A stretch of 64,000 nt of DNA from Perilla frutescens. Its lineage: Eukaryota; Streptophyta; Magnoliopsida; Lamiales; Lamiaceae. Location: positions 71,498,317 through 71,562,316 of the forward strand of contig BRKX01000001.1 of the NCBI GenBank assembly GCA_026008535.1, in the 5' to 3' direction. This document shows positions 25,632-35,990 of this stretch, one piece after another. The notes under the pieces were generated by a model. That model saw nothing but the letters and a program-made list of their open reading frames with translations, did no database searches and was not told where the DNA came from. Both the position numbers and the translations under genes were made by a program. The stretch's first letter is position 1. The number at the start of each line of letters is the position of its first letter.

Positions 25632-26081
25632 ATTATTACAATTGAATTATCTTTATTAATTTATTTATAAATTATTTATTATTTATTGCTTGAATTTATT
25701 AATTTTTTCAACAACAAAATAAAAAATTTTAATTATCTGTTTTTTGAAATATTGTTAGTTCTAGATTAGAGAGTTTCGACTTTCAATAAAAAAAATTGAA
25801 AAAAAAATCTGATTGAAATGCAATTGTTATTGGTATTTCTTCTTTTTTTACAATTGGTGGTAGAGAAATGATGAACTAAAACAAGCGAACAAGTTGACTT
25901 TAGAATCAAGAATAAATTTTGACATGAGTAACATTTTGTTATCAAATGATATTGACCAAAAACTATATACATAATAGAATTACTTTTGTCATTAATGCAA
26001 TTTTTTTGGTAATCAATGGTTTGCGTTATATATTTTTTTAATTATTAATTTGTCTTTGTTTATTTATATATTTTATTAATG
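25632..26081. other. Gene-free AT-rich interval
   Basis: Poly-A/T-rich sequence with no coding frame above chance. A 68-codon minus frame at 25766 has low-complexity Phe/Lys content only. Confidence 0.5.
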
Positions 26082-26340
26082 AGGACTTGTGTACACCATC
26101 CCACACGTTGACTCGATTAACGTGCATAAGTTAAAAAATTATCAACCGTAACGTTAAAAATGTATCACTCGAAAGCCCAAAATCAAGTATCACTTGTATT
26201 CTTAAAAAATATTGATCAGGAAAAATAAAATAAAAAATACTGTCAAAATCAGTATCAACCGTAATATTAAAAAATATCATTCAAAATCTGTATCCTTAAA
26301 AAATATCATCTGTTTCATCATTTTTCTTTTTTGCAGGTTG
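26082..26340. repeat. Dispersed repeat family B, copy 1
   Basis: Words such as AATCAGTATCAACCGTAATATT, CACACGTTGACT and TTAAAAAATATCA appear here and as reverse complements at 28745-29055. A shorter third match is at 61255. Non-coding; class unknown. Confidence 0.5.
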
Positions 26341-26403
26341 ACCATCTGATATAAGCTTATTTATATCTAGTGCATGCAAGTTTTTGCCAATGTTAATTGT
26401 TAC

Positions 26404-26497
26404 TTTTTTTTTTGAATTGGGGTATGATGATTGAACTCCGATCTCTCACCATGAAATGGGTGAAAAATACCATTAGACTAAAGTCTACAATATTATT
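26404..26497 (-). mobile_element. tRNA-derived SINE fragment, second type
   Basis: Minus strand reads an A-box-like TAGTCTAATGG and a B-box-like GGAGTTCAATCA, spaced about 35 bases, with an A-rich tail seen as a T run at 26405. The sequence differs from the 9563/47533 SINE, so it is another subfamily. Confidence 0.45.
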
Positions 26498-27780
26498 AAT
26501 TTATCTTAATAAATCTACATTTGACCTTTTTTTTCCACTTGATTAATTTGAATGAAATTAAAATATTAAAATGTGAATCTTGACCATTTCTTTGTACATT
26601 ATGTTCCAAACACATGATAAATAATTTTTAAATATTCATTTTTTCTCAGAATCACATTCTTAGAAATCATATTCCCAGACAACATTACTTTCCCGCCAAC
26701 TAAATTACGTGGAAAACAAATATTGTACCTAATAAACAAAACGTTGTCATTTCTAGCATTCCACGTCATTATTTGATCCGTCGAAAAATTACGATAGTGC
26801 TATAAGTGTTAATTATGCAAACGTTGGGTACTAATGTACTACGTTTAAAATTTTGGAATGAAAATATAAAAATATACAAACGTTGGATACTGATGTGTAA
26901 TTAAACCCCATATATATTCTTCTCTAACTAGTGTGCTCAATATCAAAATTTACATATCCTACGCGCTTTCTAATTATGAGATACTCATAGCTCTCACATG
27001 CGGGTGCACATAAAACATATCAACTTAATTGGAACGTATTGAGAATACTCGAACCCATAATCCTTTTCACTTACGACTTTGCACTCTCCAAAAACTAATC
27101 CATCGGATGGGGCTCGCATTACATATGTCAACCTCAACCTCATTTTGTATTGTACATATAATCTTATACATTTGCAGACCCCAATCCATTTGCATAATGT
27201 CTACCTAAACTCCTTCATTTTTTTTAGAGTTAAGAGTAAGGGGATCGGTGTTTCTCAAACTAATACGTTTCTCATTTACATATAGGAATATACACCGTTT
27301 GAGTATACTTGATGGGACAAGAAAACTCCTTCAATTTTGATATGGCTGAACATGAAATTATCATTATTAATTTATGATATTTTAAATAAAAGGACAAAAA
27401 AAATCTTTTGCAATATTCTTAAAAGAAAGTTAGGCCTCTAATTAAAAGGAATAAATTAAAGTGGTGTGCTTCTTGTTGGCTGGAGGTATGGCAATAAAAT
27501 ATGGGACGCGGAATGCATAGACGAGTAATTAAACTTTGTGGCGATCATATAAATCCATTTAGATAGAAATAAAATCTACATTTAATTAATAAATCAGTGC
27601 TGACATCATTCTGATGTCATCATGACATCATCAATTGTCCCCCAAACTTCAAACCATAATAGTTTTCTTCTTCTTTTTCTTCTTTTTAAAAAAATCAGAT
27701 TTATGCATACAATATACAAAACAGTTTGATTAGCGCCTGAAATTTCCTGTTACATTATCTGTATATTGCACTTTCAAATT
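26498..27780. other. Gene-free interval
   Basis: AT-rich with no convincing coding frame; the 68-codon frame at 27079 has no recognisable features. No clear element ends. Confidence 0.5.
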
Positions 27781-28080
27781 ACGAGTTTTTTTTTTTTTTT
27801 TTTTTGTGATTTAGTTTAATTTTATGATTTTTTAGGGTTACCCAATTAGGATTTATAATTATTTTTTAATATTTAATTTTCAATTAAAAATTCATTATTA
27901 TGGTTTTTAAATTATGTTTTATATTTTTTTTAATTTATTTTTTTTTGTTGATAAATATTGACTATGATTATTTATGTTATAATTAATTTTTATTTTATAG
28001 TAAATATTATTAAAATAATAAATTTGATAATGTAACACAGAGTGAAACATGAAAAAATGTAATCGAAAATTTCAACCCAT
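27781..28080. repeat. Dispersed AT-rich repeat family C, copy 1
   Basis: A TTTAGGGTTACCCAATTAGGA-like core is followed by a second module (GACTATGATTATTTATGTTATAATTAATTTT). Both recur together at 45070-45350 and singly elsewhere in the window. Probably a MITE-like family; termini are not defined. Confidence 0.5.
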
Positions 28081-28461
28081 CTGATTAGGGTGTTTATTTA
28101 TTGTTATAGAAGCTTCTTCCTTTAACCGGTCGGAGTCAAGATTTACTATCTACAGTTAACGAAAGGGATGGCAATTACTGTAAACAAAACAAGAGATTCT
28201 GTTTACATAGTTTTCAGCTTAATTATAACATATCGAAACTTGGAAAGACGATAACATTTCTATAAATCAGTATTTATTTTATTTTCACTTTCCCTCACTA
28301 TGTGGGAGGAATGAATAGTTATAAATTAAAAAGGGTTAATTACAATTTAATTATTAACATTTAGATATTTTAATAAAAATGATCATATTTTTAATAATTA
28401 CAATTAATTTTTTAACATTTAAAAGTCCAATATTTTCCAAAAAGACCGAGATCAAAATATA

Positions 28462-28698
28462 CCCCCTCGATCTATTTCTATATAAATGTCATTTATAATG
28501 AATGCACACAAATTAATAAAGTAATTGAATTACCTAATACACCCTTGTGTGAATACATTAAATGAGTTAACTATAAATGATTGAATGCATTAAATGAGGG
28601 TAAATGCGTGAAAAATGTAAAGTTTCTGTCTCGAATGACACTTTTTTTTGAAATAAAATTAAAATGTTAGAATGTCACTTATTCAGAAACGGAGGGAG
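28462..28698. mobile_element. Stowaway-type MITE
   Basis: The left end CCCCCTCGATCTATTTCTAT and right end (complement CTCCCTCCGTTTCTGAATAA) are inverted repeats flanked by TA on both sides (28460-28461, 28699-28700). Size 237 bp fits the family. Confidence 0.75.
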
Positions 28699-28744
28699 TA
28701 GTACTTAAAGTGCAATTTAATCTTCAATTAATTGATTTATTTAA

Positions 28745-29055
28745 AACTTAAACACCAAGTCCCCTGTGTGCATTAGGTGCACATCAGAAAGTCAACACGT
28801 TGACCAAAAAACTGTCGAAACAAATGACACTTTTTAGAAATATATGTGATATTTTTAGAATTTTAAGTGACATTTTTTAATATTACGGTTGATATTGATT
28901 TTGAACCCTTTTTTTTATAGATACTTTTTAAAAATGCAGGTGACACTTTTAAGCTTTAAAGTGATACTTTTTAATATTATAATTTATACTGATTTTAACA
29001 GTTTATTTAATTAACGCATTGCTCGTGTGACGTGCACCTACAAGACCTGCCACTC
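28745..29055. repeat. Dispersed repeat family B, copy 2, inverted relative to copy 1
   Basis: It carries TTAATATTACGGTTGATATTGATTTT-like sequence and repeated GTGACA/GTGATACTTTTTA words, complementary to 26082-26340, and an end with GTGCACCTACAAGACCT that mirrors GGACTTGTGTACAC there. It ends about 290 bases before the GRAS TATA box. Confidence 0.5.
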
Positions 29056-29345
29056 AAAATTTGTTCCTCCCACGGAGGAATATATACATGATGATTTTAC
29101 ACGAATTAGATGCCAAATGGAATACTCCAAATGCCAAAAAACAATTTAGAAAAACTTATAATAATAATAATACTGAGAAGGGAAGAAAAATTCTAATTGA
29201 ACTATGCAATGTATATTCTAAATTTCTTCCTGCAGCAGAGAGGTGACAGCCAATAAATCATTTAAAAATCCCCCCATAAAAATGGTGACAAAAACATTGT
29301 TGAGACCCCAACAAGAAAATGAAGGGCCCCACAAATTCATTCACC

Positions 29346-29352
29346 TATATAA
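29346..29352 (+). promoter_or_regulatory. TATA box of the GRAS gene
   Basis: TATATAA in the context ACCTATATAACC, 98 bases before the ATG at 29450. A transcript starting about 30 bases downstream would exclude the upstream ATG at 29282, so this site decides the start codon. Confidence 0.65.
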
Positions 29353-29449
29353 CCTATCTTCTTCGTTAAGCGGTTCTTTCAAGTCCCTTGCCGCAGATCA
29401 GGGTAGCATAAGCTTTAATTTTGCAGCAAATTACGTACACCGGCCACCA

Positions 29450-30970
29450 ATGGCTTACACTTTCTTTCCGGAAGAATTGTTCAATACTTATCCCATTTCG
29501 TTTTCCGACCTGCCCATTCTGGAAGACGCCGCCATTGCCGGCGCTATCTGGCTCCCGAGCTTGCACGAGGAAAGCGGCGGCGACTTCAAACGGATGAAGA
29601 AAACCATCAGCTCAGGCGACCTCAGCGACATCAGCTGCAGCAGCGTCTTAACCTGTGGTCTAAGCAACAGCTCCGCATCAAGCTTGAGCAGCAGCATTCC
29701 ACGCTCCAGCAGCACCGCCAGCTTAAGCAGCGGGCCCCAAATCCGAGACCGCATCAAGAGCTACAGTCAGCTTTACCTCGACGCCGAGGCTCTCGCCGCC
29801 ACCATCCCGGCGGAGGACGGCGGAGGAGAGCGCAATGCCGACGGAATGAAGCTCGTGCAGCAGCTCATCTCCTGCGCCGAAGCCGTCGCCTGCCGCGACC
29901 GATCACACGCGTCGCTCTTGCTGTCGGAGCTCCGCGCCAACGCGCTGGTCTTCGGCTCGGCCTTCCAGCGGGTCGCCTCCTGCTTCGTGCAGGGGCTCGC
30001 CGACCGGCTCGCCATGGTGCAGCCGCTCGGAACCGTGGGGTTCGTGTCGCCGAAGATGAATATAATGGACACCGCGTCGGAGAAGAAGGAGGAGGCGCTG
30101 CGGTTGGTGTATGAGATTTGTCCGTACATACAGTTCGGCCATTTTGTGGCGAACTCTGCGATATTGGAAGCCTTTGAGGGAGAGAGATTAGTCCATGTGG
30201 TGGATTTGGGGATGACCCTAGGTCTTCCTCACGGCCACCAATGGCACAACCTAATTCATAGTCTGGCGAGGCGGCAAGGCCCGCCGCCTCGCCTCCGCAT
30301 CACCGCCGTAGGCCTCAGCACCGACAAGTTCCGAGCGATCGGAGACGAGCTCGAGGCCTACACGGTTGGTTTAGGGGTGAAACTGGAGTTCTCAGTGGTG
30401 CACAGTAACTTGGAGAATCTAAACCCTAAGGAAATAAAGACGGTTCCCGGTGAAACCCTAGTTGTGAACAGCATTCTGCAGCTGCACTGCGTGGTGAAGG
30501 AGAGCCGCGGCGCTCTGAACTCGGTTTTGCAGATAATTCACGAGCTGTCGCCCAAGGTTCTGGTGGTGGTTGAGCAGGACTCGAGCCACAACGGGCCCTT
30601 CTTTCTGGGGCGGTTCATGGAGGCGCTGCACTACTACTCTGCTATATTCGACTCGCTCGACGCGATGCTGCCGAAATACGACACGAAGCGGGCGAAGATG
30701 GAGCAGTTCTACTTCGCGGAGGAGATCAAGAACATCGTGAGCTGCGAGGGGCCGGCGAGGGTGGAGCGGCACGAGAGGGTGGATCAGTGGCGGCGGAGGA
30801 TGAGCAGGGCGGGGTTCCAGCCGGTGGCGTTGAAGATGGTGGGTCAGGCGAAGCAGTGGCTGAGCAGCATCAATGCTGGTGAGGGTTACACCACTGTGGA
30901 GGAGAAGGGGTGCCTTGTTCTTGGCTGGAAATCTAAGCCCATAATCGCTGCTTCTTGCTGGAAATGCTGA
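29450..30970 (+). CDS. GRAS family transcription factor (RAD1-like)
   Basis: Intronless, 506 aa from the ATG at 29450 (context ACCAATGG). The frame is open upstream through an ATG at 29282 and a GTG at 29243, but both precede the predicted transcription start. Residues 1-130 are a Ser-rich variable arm. The GRAS domain runs from about 133 to the end: LHRI (LVQQLISCAEAVACRD), VHIID-type motif written VHVVD (248-252) followed by LGMTLGLPHGHQW, LHRII, PFYRE-like (FYFAEEIKNIV) and a terminal SAW segment with W...SCWKC. The VDLGMTLGLPHGHQW variant is what I recall from the RAD1 group, needed for arbuscule development in mycorrhizal hosts; this subgroup call is tentative. No DELLA motif is present. 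GC content is far above the flanks. Likely a nuclear transcriptional regulator working through partner proteins. Confidence 0.9.
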   Translation: MAYTFFPEELFNTYPISFSDLPILEDAAIAGAIWLPSLHEESGGDFKRMKKTISSGDLSDISCSSVLTCGLSNSSASSLSSSIPRSSSTASLSSGPQIRDRIKSYSQLYLDAEALAATIPAEDGGGERNADGMKLVQQLISCAEAVACRDRSHASLLLSELRANALVFGSAFQRVASCFVQGLADRLAMVQPLGTVGFVSPKMNIMDTASEKKEEALRLVYEICPYIQFGHFVANSAILEAFEGERLVHVVDLGMTLGLPHGHQWHNLIHSLARRQGPPPRLRITAVGLSTDKFRAIGDELEAYTVGLGVKLEFSVVHSNLENLNPKEIKTVPGETLVVNSILQLHCVVKESRGALNSVLQIIHELSPKVLVVVEQDSSHNGPFFLGRFMEALHYYSAIFDSLDAMLPKYDTKRAKMEQFYFAEEIKNIVSCEGPARVERHERVDQWRRRMSRAGFQPVALKMVGQAKQWLSSINAGEGYTTVEEKGCLVLGWKSKPIIAASCWKC

Positions 30971-31003
30971 TGAATTCATTGAATGAAAACCTCGTATTTT
31001 CCG

Positions 31004-31009
31004 AATAAA
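31004..31009 (+). terminator. Polyadenylation signal of the GRAS gene
   Basis: AATAAA 34 bases after the stop codon. A near-by AAATAAATAAATAAAT tract (about 31049-31072) offers alternatives. Confidence 0.45.
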
Positions 31010-31457
31010 TATGAGAGGGACTGCTAGGGTTTGATCAGATCTCTCAGAGGAAATAAATAAATAAATAAATAAATTGAAGGTGAATAAAGAGCATGAGATT
31101 TGAGGGTGCTTTTTGGAAGAGAATATTCCTGAATTGAGTTATCTTCAGGAGATGAGGAGATGGAATAATTAAATATTTTGCATGTGTTTGCTTTGGTGTG
31201 CATAAACAATGTTATAATCCGCACAAGAGGTGGATTTTAATTAGTTAACATTTCTCTGATTCTTTCCTAGTGAAAATGACTCTTAATTAGGGCTTAGATT
31301 AATCATGTCTCTTAATTATTATATTCTTTTTAATTCCCAAAAATGTAATGAAGTCCACTGCTTTTTTTGTTGTCTAATCTAAACTTCTTCGGATTCTTTA
31401 TTTCATTTATATGGATTTTTCTATTACATTTCCTCGTGTTATATCGTATTCATTCTA

Positions 31458-31520
<63 letters not shown>
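31458..31520. repeat. (AAT)n microsatellite, about 21 units
   Basis: A perfect trinucleotide tract of about 63 bases, 490 bases past the GRAS stop codon. Confidence 0.95.
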
Positions 31521-31521
<1 letters not shown>

Positions 31522-31959
31522 TACTTAATGAATGACACAGAGTGTATTGTAGATCGAGGGATCTAGATTCCAGACCGATCCAACATCATAGATAAATTAA
31601 TAATAATTGCTCCAAATTAAATAATACTCCATTACATATCAAGTTACAAGTATCGTTTAAAAATGTGGGAATATTTGAAAGAATAATTAAATAACATTTG
31701 CAGGCCAACCTGCAGTGTTAGTCACTTAGTTGCACCTATTTTATACGACACTTATTGTTCAGTAGTTGCATAGATTGGTTCTATTTTTTGTCATATTGGT
31801 ACCCACAAGAAGCAAAATTCGACAAAATATCACAAATCATTGCACATTTCTAATCTGATCGAAAAGGCCAAAACATCTCACTCTAGCTATAATGAAAACG
31901 ACGCAAAATTATCTTGCATTCCTTATCTTTATTTTTTTTCATCTAGCCCAGTCTTCATT

Positions 31960-32882
31960 CCTTATCGTTAAAGACGGAAAAATCCGTCGTTAAAAATTAA
32001 TTTTTTTCATTTTTTATTTTTTTTAATATTTTTTAAACTTAGCGACGGACTAACGACGGAACAATTCCGTCGTCACATTTTTTTTATTTTTATTTTTTTA
32101 AATTTTTAATTTCCCAATTAATACTTAATTTACGAATTTAAAATTAATTTTTTTAAAATTTTGATTTTTTATTTATTTTATTGTTCAGATTTGTTTTATT
32201 TTTTAATTTTTTTAATATTTTTTTATTTTTCAATTATGAATCTGAATTTTTTTAATATTTTTATTTATTTTATTTTTTCAGATTTATTTTATTTTATTAT
32301 CTTTATTTTTTTTATTATTTTAAATATATTATATCTTTTGTTATATTTAAATTACTAATTTATGACTCTTTTATAATTTTTTATTTTAATAATTTTTAGG
32401 ACTTTATATTATATAATTATTTAATTTGGAAATAAAAAATCAATGAAAATAGGTTTCATGTGTATATATATATATACTAGTTGTATATTTTAACGTAAAT
32501 ACCTTCTAGCCTACTTGGTTAGAGCTTTAGGGCATAAAGCTATTGCCCCTGTTCGAATCTCCTGGAGTGCAGATTTCACCTGAATTAATTTAGCCTTCAG
32601 GCTTGAGCCATGGCTCAGCTGGAATTTTTTATATTTTTTATTTTTTTTAACGACGGATAAATTCCGTCGTTAAATTTATTATTTTTTTATTTTTCACGAC
32701 AGAATTTGGCAATAAGTTATCGACGGATAAATTCCGTCGTTAACATTTTTCCGTCGTTAAAATGATTTTATGACGAGAGGCTTAACGACGGATTGGATCC
32801 GTCATTAAATTGATTTAACGACGGATTTTTGATGTTTAGTGACGGAAAAATCCGTCGCTAAAACGCGATTTTTTTATAGTGT
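31960..32882. mobile_element. CACTA-like element with GACGGA foldback motifs, left end missing
   Basis: About ten short palindromes built on ACGACGGA...TCCGTCGT are spread from 31972 to 32870. The right end reads ATTTTTTTATAGTG, as in CACTA elements. I cannot find the matching CACTATAAAA left terminus, so it is truncated or rearranged. A SINE (32504-32640) sits inside. The 65-codon frame at 32161 is poly-Phe/Ile/Tyr low complexity. Confidence 0.5.
32504..32640 (+). mobile_element. tRNA-derived SINE nested in the foldback element
   Basis: A-box TAGCCTACTTGG (32507-32518) and B-box TGTTCGAATCT (32550-32560) with tRNA-like spacing, followed by a tRNA-unrelated body and a T/A-rich tail. A cloverleaf is not obvious, so it is not a tRNA gene. 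Confidence 0.6.
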
Positions 32883-33707
32883 AAGTTGTTATCCTTAAAA
32901 AAACTCTAACTCGTTTGATAAGAGACCAGCTCCTATCAAATTTAATATTTTAAAAATATTAAATTTTATAAGAAATGGAGCAAAATCGAACTTTTCACTT
33001 TTTTTTTCTAAATTCCAATGTGGATATACTCTATGAACTTTTAATATTTTAATTTTATTTCAGATTTTGAATCCCGCTGAATTTTTTTATCTTTTTTATT
33101 TTTTTTATTTAAAATTATATATATCGTATGCAATATATACATATAATTAATTCTTACACTTGATATAATATCGCTTCCATTTGTGATAATATACATATAT
33201 ATACTTTAAAGGTACTACAATATATTTTTTTAAACACCTTTAGTTTTCATTAAATTAAATTGAAGATATAAAAAAATATCAATGCAATAATAGCTTTTAC
33301 AATAATAGTTCTCTGTTTTTAGATTTTAAATACATCACTACATATGTAATTGTAAATGTAAAAATTAAATACAAAATTATTTAAATAACTTAAGTGTTAT
33401 TTAAAATAATAAAAAAATTACAACTATGTTTGCTCCATTAAATAATATATCAAATATAGAAGTAGGACTTACGAAAAAATGTACAAAGCTCTATATCCAT
33501 AAAAAAAAAAATAGCATAAAAATACATGAATATGAGAAATTTTATCATCTAATTAAGTAAAATGAACTATTTATGTGCATGTGATATGATTTAAACTGAT
33601 AGCAACAAGTACACTAATATTTAGAATAATAATATCTCCACTATTAGTATGCATTGATCATTACTATAGTGTAAAAGATAACATAAAAATATATATATTC
33701 TTGATTT

Positions 33708-33738
<31 letters not shown>

Positions 33739-34332
33739 AATATAAAATTACTTGTAAGTGCAAAATTTAAACTGATATATTCTCTTATAAACAATATTAA
33801 AATAATTATTTTTTCACCAATCAGTAAATTTAAATATTAACCTCTATGATCTTAAAATTTTATCACACAAATTAATTATATTAAGGGTTTAATACGTTTA
33901 ATTATCACGAACTATATATAGATACCCCTACAAGAAAAAACTAACTTTCAATGGTCACATCATTCTCAATTGCACCCAATTTTGAGCTGATATTGTAATT
34001 ATAAAAAAAACTAAAATATAAGTTTGTATTTTAGGTCTGACATATAATTTTAAAGTTTGTGTTGAGAATTAAAATTTTGTGAAGCATATTTTAACAAAAC
34101 AAATACTTTTTTCGTAAAAATAGTTTTATGATTAGAACCGCATGACATTAAATTGCAACATAGATTTACAAATTAATAACTTAAAAAAAACTTATTTTAA
34201 TATAAACAAATAATATGCCAAAATAATATTTCATTAAATGAATTGTTATTAATACAAACATTTAAGGGAAAAGTTTTTGTGCACTAAAAATTTCCACTCC
34301 ACTCTTTGAAATGAAATCATTACTATCTTTAA
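32883..34332. other. Gene-free AT-rich interval
   Basis: Very AT-rich, with a (CA)n run near 33710-33725 followed by (TA)n. No coding frame or element termini recognised before the copia fragment. Confidence 0.55.
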
Positions 34333-35583
34333 ATGCATATTGCATTTTGCTATTTTTTATATCACTTTTGGTTCACCGATATTCTCTCTCTTTTTTTTGA
34401 GTTGGTGATTGCTTTCTCGGGAGAAAATTATAATTATTGGGCAATCAAAATAAGGACTTACTTTATGTCTCAAGGCTTATGGGATATTGTAGATAAGGGA
34501 TACACTATTCCTGAAGATGTATCCACTTTGTCTACAATACAGAAAGAGAAATTTAACAAAGATGTACAGAAGGACAACTTGGCTCTCTACACATTACAGA
34601 TGGCCATGATGAAGTCTCTATTTCCAAGAATCAGTGGAGTTCAAACATCAAAGGAGGCTTGGGATACTTTAAAGGAGAAATATCAAGGAAGTGATAAGGT
34701 ACGTCATCTTAAACTACAAACTCTCAGGAGAGATTTGGAGAATATGAAGATGAAAGAGTCTGAGACCGTAAAAGACTACTACACTCGATTAAGAGAAATA
34801 GTAAATCAATTAAATACATATGGAGAAAATATTAGCGACAAGAGGGTAGTAGAAAAGATACTAATTACTCTTCCAGCTAAATATGATCCTATTGTCACAA
34901 CAACTGAAGAAACTAAAGACATAGAAAAGTTGTATGTGACAGAATTAATAGGCTCACTTGAAGCTTATGAGAAAAGACTGAGTATGCGTGAAAATGAATC
35001 CATGGAGAATGCATTTCAGTCTAAAATCAATATACGGTCTCAGAATTCTAAAAATGGGGGGAGAATAAATGGAGAAAATAATAAAAATTATAGTGGAAAT
35101 GTTAGTCAAAGAAAACGAAAATATCCACCATGTGGAGTTTGTAAAAGGACTAATCATCTTGAAAAAGATTGTTGGCATCGAGATAAACCACAATGTAAAA
35201 ATTGTGGAAGATATGGTCATTTGGAGAAAGACTGTCACTACAACCAGAAGTATCATGCTAATTTCTCAGAAGAAAAGGAAGAAGGAGACAATCTATTCTA
35301 TGCCTGTCATGCCGCAACAAAAGTAAAAGATGACACCTGGTTCCTAGATAGCAGCTGCAGCAACCATATGACTGGAGACGAGAAAAATTTCACAAATATT
35401 GATAAATCAATCAAATCCCAAGTCAGGCTCGGGAATGGAGAACTCGTAGAAGTAGAAGGCAAAGGTACAACTGCCGTCAACACCAAAAAAGATACGCGCT
35501 TCATCCAAGATGTACTGCTAGTCCCCAAATTAGATACTAATCTACTAAGCGTGGGTCAAATGATAGAGAAATCTAGTATTTAA
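34333..35583 (+). CDS. Copia Gag-protease remnant frame
   Basis: A 416-codon open frame. After an odd hydrophobic N-terminus of about 30 residues, which looks like fortuitous upstream sequence replacing the true Gag start, it shows the UBN2/DUF4219-type Gag region (NYNYWAIKIRTYF...GLWDIV), two CCHC zinc knuckles (CGVCKRTNHLEKDC and CKNCGRYGHLEKDC) and the aspartic protease region (WFLDSSCSNHMTG, where most copia proteases have DSGC/DSGA). It ends with a stop shortly after LLSVGQM. A long continuous frame suggests the insertion is not very old, although pol is gone. Expression and function are unlikely. Confidence 0.8.
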   Translation: MHIAFCYFLYHFWFTDILSLFFELVIAFSGENYNYWAIKIRTYFMSQGLWDIVDKGYTIPEDVSTLSTIQKEKFNKDVQKDNLALYTLQMAMMKSLFPRISGVQTSKEAWDTLKEKYQGSDKVRHLKLQTLRRDLENMKMKESETVKDYYTRLREIVNQLNTYGENISDKRVVEKILITLPAKYDPIVTTTEETKDIEKLYVTELIGSLEAYEKRLSMRENESMENAFQSKINIRSQNSKNGGRINGENNKNYSGNVSQRKRKYPPCGVCKRTNHLEKDCWHRDKPQCKNCGRYGHLEKDCHYNQKYHANFSEEKEEGDNLFYACHAATKVKDDTWFLDSSCSNHMTGDEKNFTNIDKSIKSQVRLGNGELVEVEGKGTTAVNTKKDTRFIQDVLLVPKLDTNLLSVGQMIEKSSI

Positions 35584-35689
35584 AGAAGACTCATGCACAA
35601 TATATGATAATAAAAACAAAAATATGGCGATAGCTGTGGTAAAGATGCAGCAACAGAGAAATTTTCCTCTGTGCTAGCAGTACATAGAA

Positions 35690-35990
35690 GCAGCTCTAAA
35701 AGCCCAGGAAGATCAATCTTGGCTATGGCACCGGAGGTTCGGACATTTTCACTTCAATGGATTGAAGAAACTCCATCAGAAAAACATGATGAAAAATCTT
35801 CCTGCCATCAAGGTGGATGACGGTGTGTGTGAGAGATGCATGGAAGACAAACAACACAGAAAGCCATTCCCTTCAGGCCAAACATGGAGAGCTAAGCAAA
35901 TCCTGGAGTTGATCCATACGGACATGTGCGGTCCCATGAGAACACCAAGCAACGAAGGAAACAGGTATACTTATTTGTCTTTAAGATATT
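35690..35990 (+). pseudogene. Copia GAG-pre-integrase and partial integrase fragment
   Basis: Downstream of a frame break, 35720-35990 encodes the LWHRRFGHF zinc-binding motif start, the CERCMEDKQHRKPF segment that completes the HHCC finger, and the LIHTDMCGPM start of the integrase core, then a stop. The rest of pol is deleted. Confidence 0.75.

Larger units (their letters stand above)
34333..35990 (+). mobile_element. Truncated Ty1/copia retrotransposon
   Basis: Gag and protease coding sequence (34333-35583), then a shifted, disrupted stretch with the GAG-pre-integrase domain and the first part of the integrase core, ending abruptly near 35990 in AT-rich DNA. Reverse transcriptase, RNase H, both LTRs and the primer binding site are not found. 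The copy cannot be autonomous. Confidence 0.85.

Noticed and set aside
29061..29246. Small ORF just before the GRAS gene
   Set aside because: Starts at TTG, asparagine-rich low complexity, and lies upstream of the GRAS TATA box.
29243..29449. N-terminal extension of the GRAS protein
   Set aside because: The extended frame spans the TATA box and predicted transcription start; the ATG at 29450 has the better context.
32161..32358. 65-codon hydrophobic ORF
   Set aside because: Poly-T derived Phe/Leu/Ile/Tyr low complexity.
31960..32882. CRISPR-like array, because of repeated GACGGA palindromes
   Set aside because: Spacing is irregular, repeats are short and palindromic, and the genome is a plant; this is a foldback transposon.
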